In this document: positions 63,497-64,000 of the stretch, one piece after another
Position numbering within the stretch: position 1 is the first letter of the stretch
Layout: each line of letters starts with the position of its first letter
Assembly: GCF_907164915.1 (NCBI RefSeq)
Contig: NC_061865.1
Span: 52,348,587 to 52,412,586, forward strand
Length of the DNA stretch: 64,000 nt
From: Impatiens glandulifera
Lineage: Eukaryota; Streptophyta; Magnoliopsida; Ericales; Balsaminaceae
Direction: 5' to 3'
Translations under genes and position numbers: made by a program
The notes under the pieces: generated by a model
What the model was told of the DNA's origin: nothing
The model's input: the letters and a program-made list of their open reading frames with translations, nothing else
Database searches by the model: none

Positions 63497-63665
63497 TGTG
63501 ATGGCAACAGTATTTTACTCACAGCGAGTAGAGTATCATTTTCGAATTTGATTTTTATTTTATTACTTGATCCCGAACATAATGGGTATTTCTATTTATA
63601 TCCTCATTCTCGATTCGTCGTCAGGTACTCAATTTCCGATAGGTACTCATTACCCGATTAAATAC
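63497..63665 (-). mobile_element. Relic of one end of the 55649-56639 hAT-type family
   Basis: Read on the plus strand it matches the inverted right part of the intact element: GATGGCAACAGTATTTTACT, then ATTTTTATTTTATTACTTGA, then AGGTACTCATTACCCGATTA. About 170 bases are recognisable. The other end is not identified. Confidence 0.6.
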
Positions 63666-64000
63666 GTATAAGATTGTAAATGTTAAAAAAGAATAACTTT
63701 AATACTACTGATATGGAAATTAATAAAAACAAATGAAATATTACTTAGATGTTTATACTTATGTTCTAAATATTACTTAGATGTAACACTTTTGAGATTG
63801 AGATGTAGTCTATACTTTATAGACATTATATTTTGTCTCACTTCTACAAGTTGATGTGTTATTTTGGACTTATTGAATGTTTCTAGTTATTAATGAATTT
63901 TTTGTTTTTATTTTAAAAGGTCCCCAAACCCACCTTAATTAACCAATAAATAATAAACATCATGTTTGTTAATGGTGAAAATTGTTGTGTAAAGCATTTA
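63666..64000. other. AT-rich window edge
   Basis: No gene or bounded element is visible. It may include interior sequence of the preceding relic. Confidence 0.4.

Overview
This is an AT-rich plant nuclear window, most likely from a eudicot. It has spliced plant gene families with GT-AG introns and CT-rich leaders, long AT-rich intergenic stretches, and several plant transposon superfamilies. I cannot name the species. Three host protein genes look intact: a six-exon NUDT25-like Nudix hydrolase (4746-5790, +), a four-exon HD-Zip class II gene of the ATHB17/ATHB18 type (7373-10883, -) and a six-exon long PIN auxin efflux carrier of the PIN3/4/7 clade (49844-52406, +). An initiator tRNA-Met gene lies at 37092-37163. 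The HD-Zip II and PIN genes point away from each other across about 39 kb. From memory, ATHB17 and PIN4, and ATHB18 and PIN3, are also close neighbours in Arabidopsis, so this looks like an old gene pair stretched by transposons.

The dominant feature is a complete CACTA (En/Spm-type) DNA transposon of 11,325 bp at 13434-24758, with 19-bp terminal inverted repeats and a 3-bp TAT target duplication. From left to right it holds: subterminal CCGAAAG-type motifs; a small promoter-plus-leader unit with a 98-codon mini-gene; fifteen 83-bp tandem units, each containing a perfect hairpin; duplicated and fold-back DNA; CCGAGAG inverted pairs; a GC-rich leader with introns; an uninterrupted three-exon TNP2-type transposase; a six-exon TnpA-like partner gene with one premature TAG; and a dense 3' block of subterminal motifs. 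The mini-gene is an internally deleted relative of the partner gene. It keeps the N-terminal motif and the C-terminal coiled coil but lacks the middle Ptta/En/Spm domain, so it could encode a dominant-negative regulator.

A second notable element is a 1,312-bp non-autonomous hAT transposon (27875-29186; exact 8-bp duplication GCCGCAAA) that contains a full-length but broken, intronless histone H3 copy. Its residues at the four variant-defining positions are those of H3.1. Two further hAT-type elements with 8-bp duplications lie at 31777-32271 and 55649-56639, and decayed relatives of the latter lie near both window ends.

The remaining DNA holds a 5'-truncated, decayed LINE (46030-49342), a second LINE fragment (59285-59870), tRNA-derived SINE-like copies on the minus strand, irregular repeats of about 300 bp (26466-27866), and two long AT microsatellites. 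The long gene-free stretches are AT-rich (many runs of A or T) and show no supported coding sequence.
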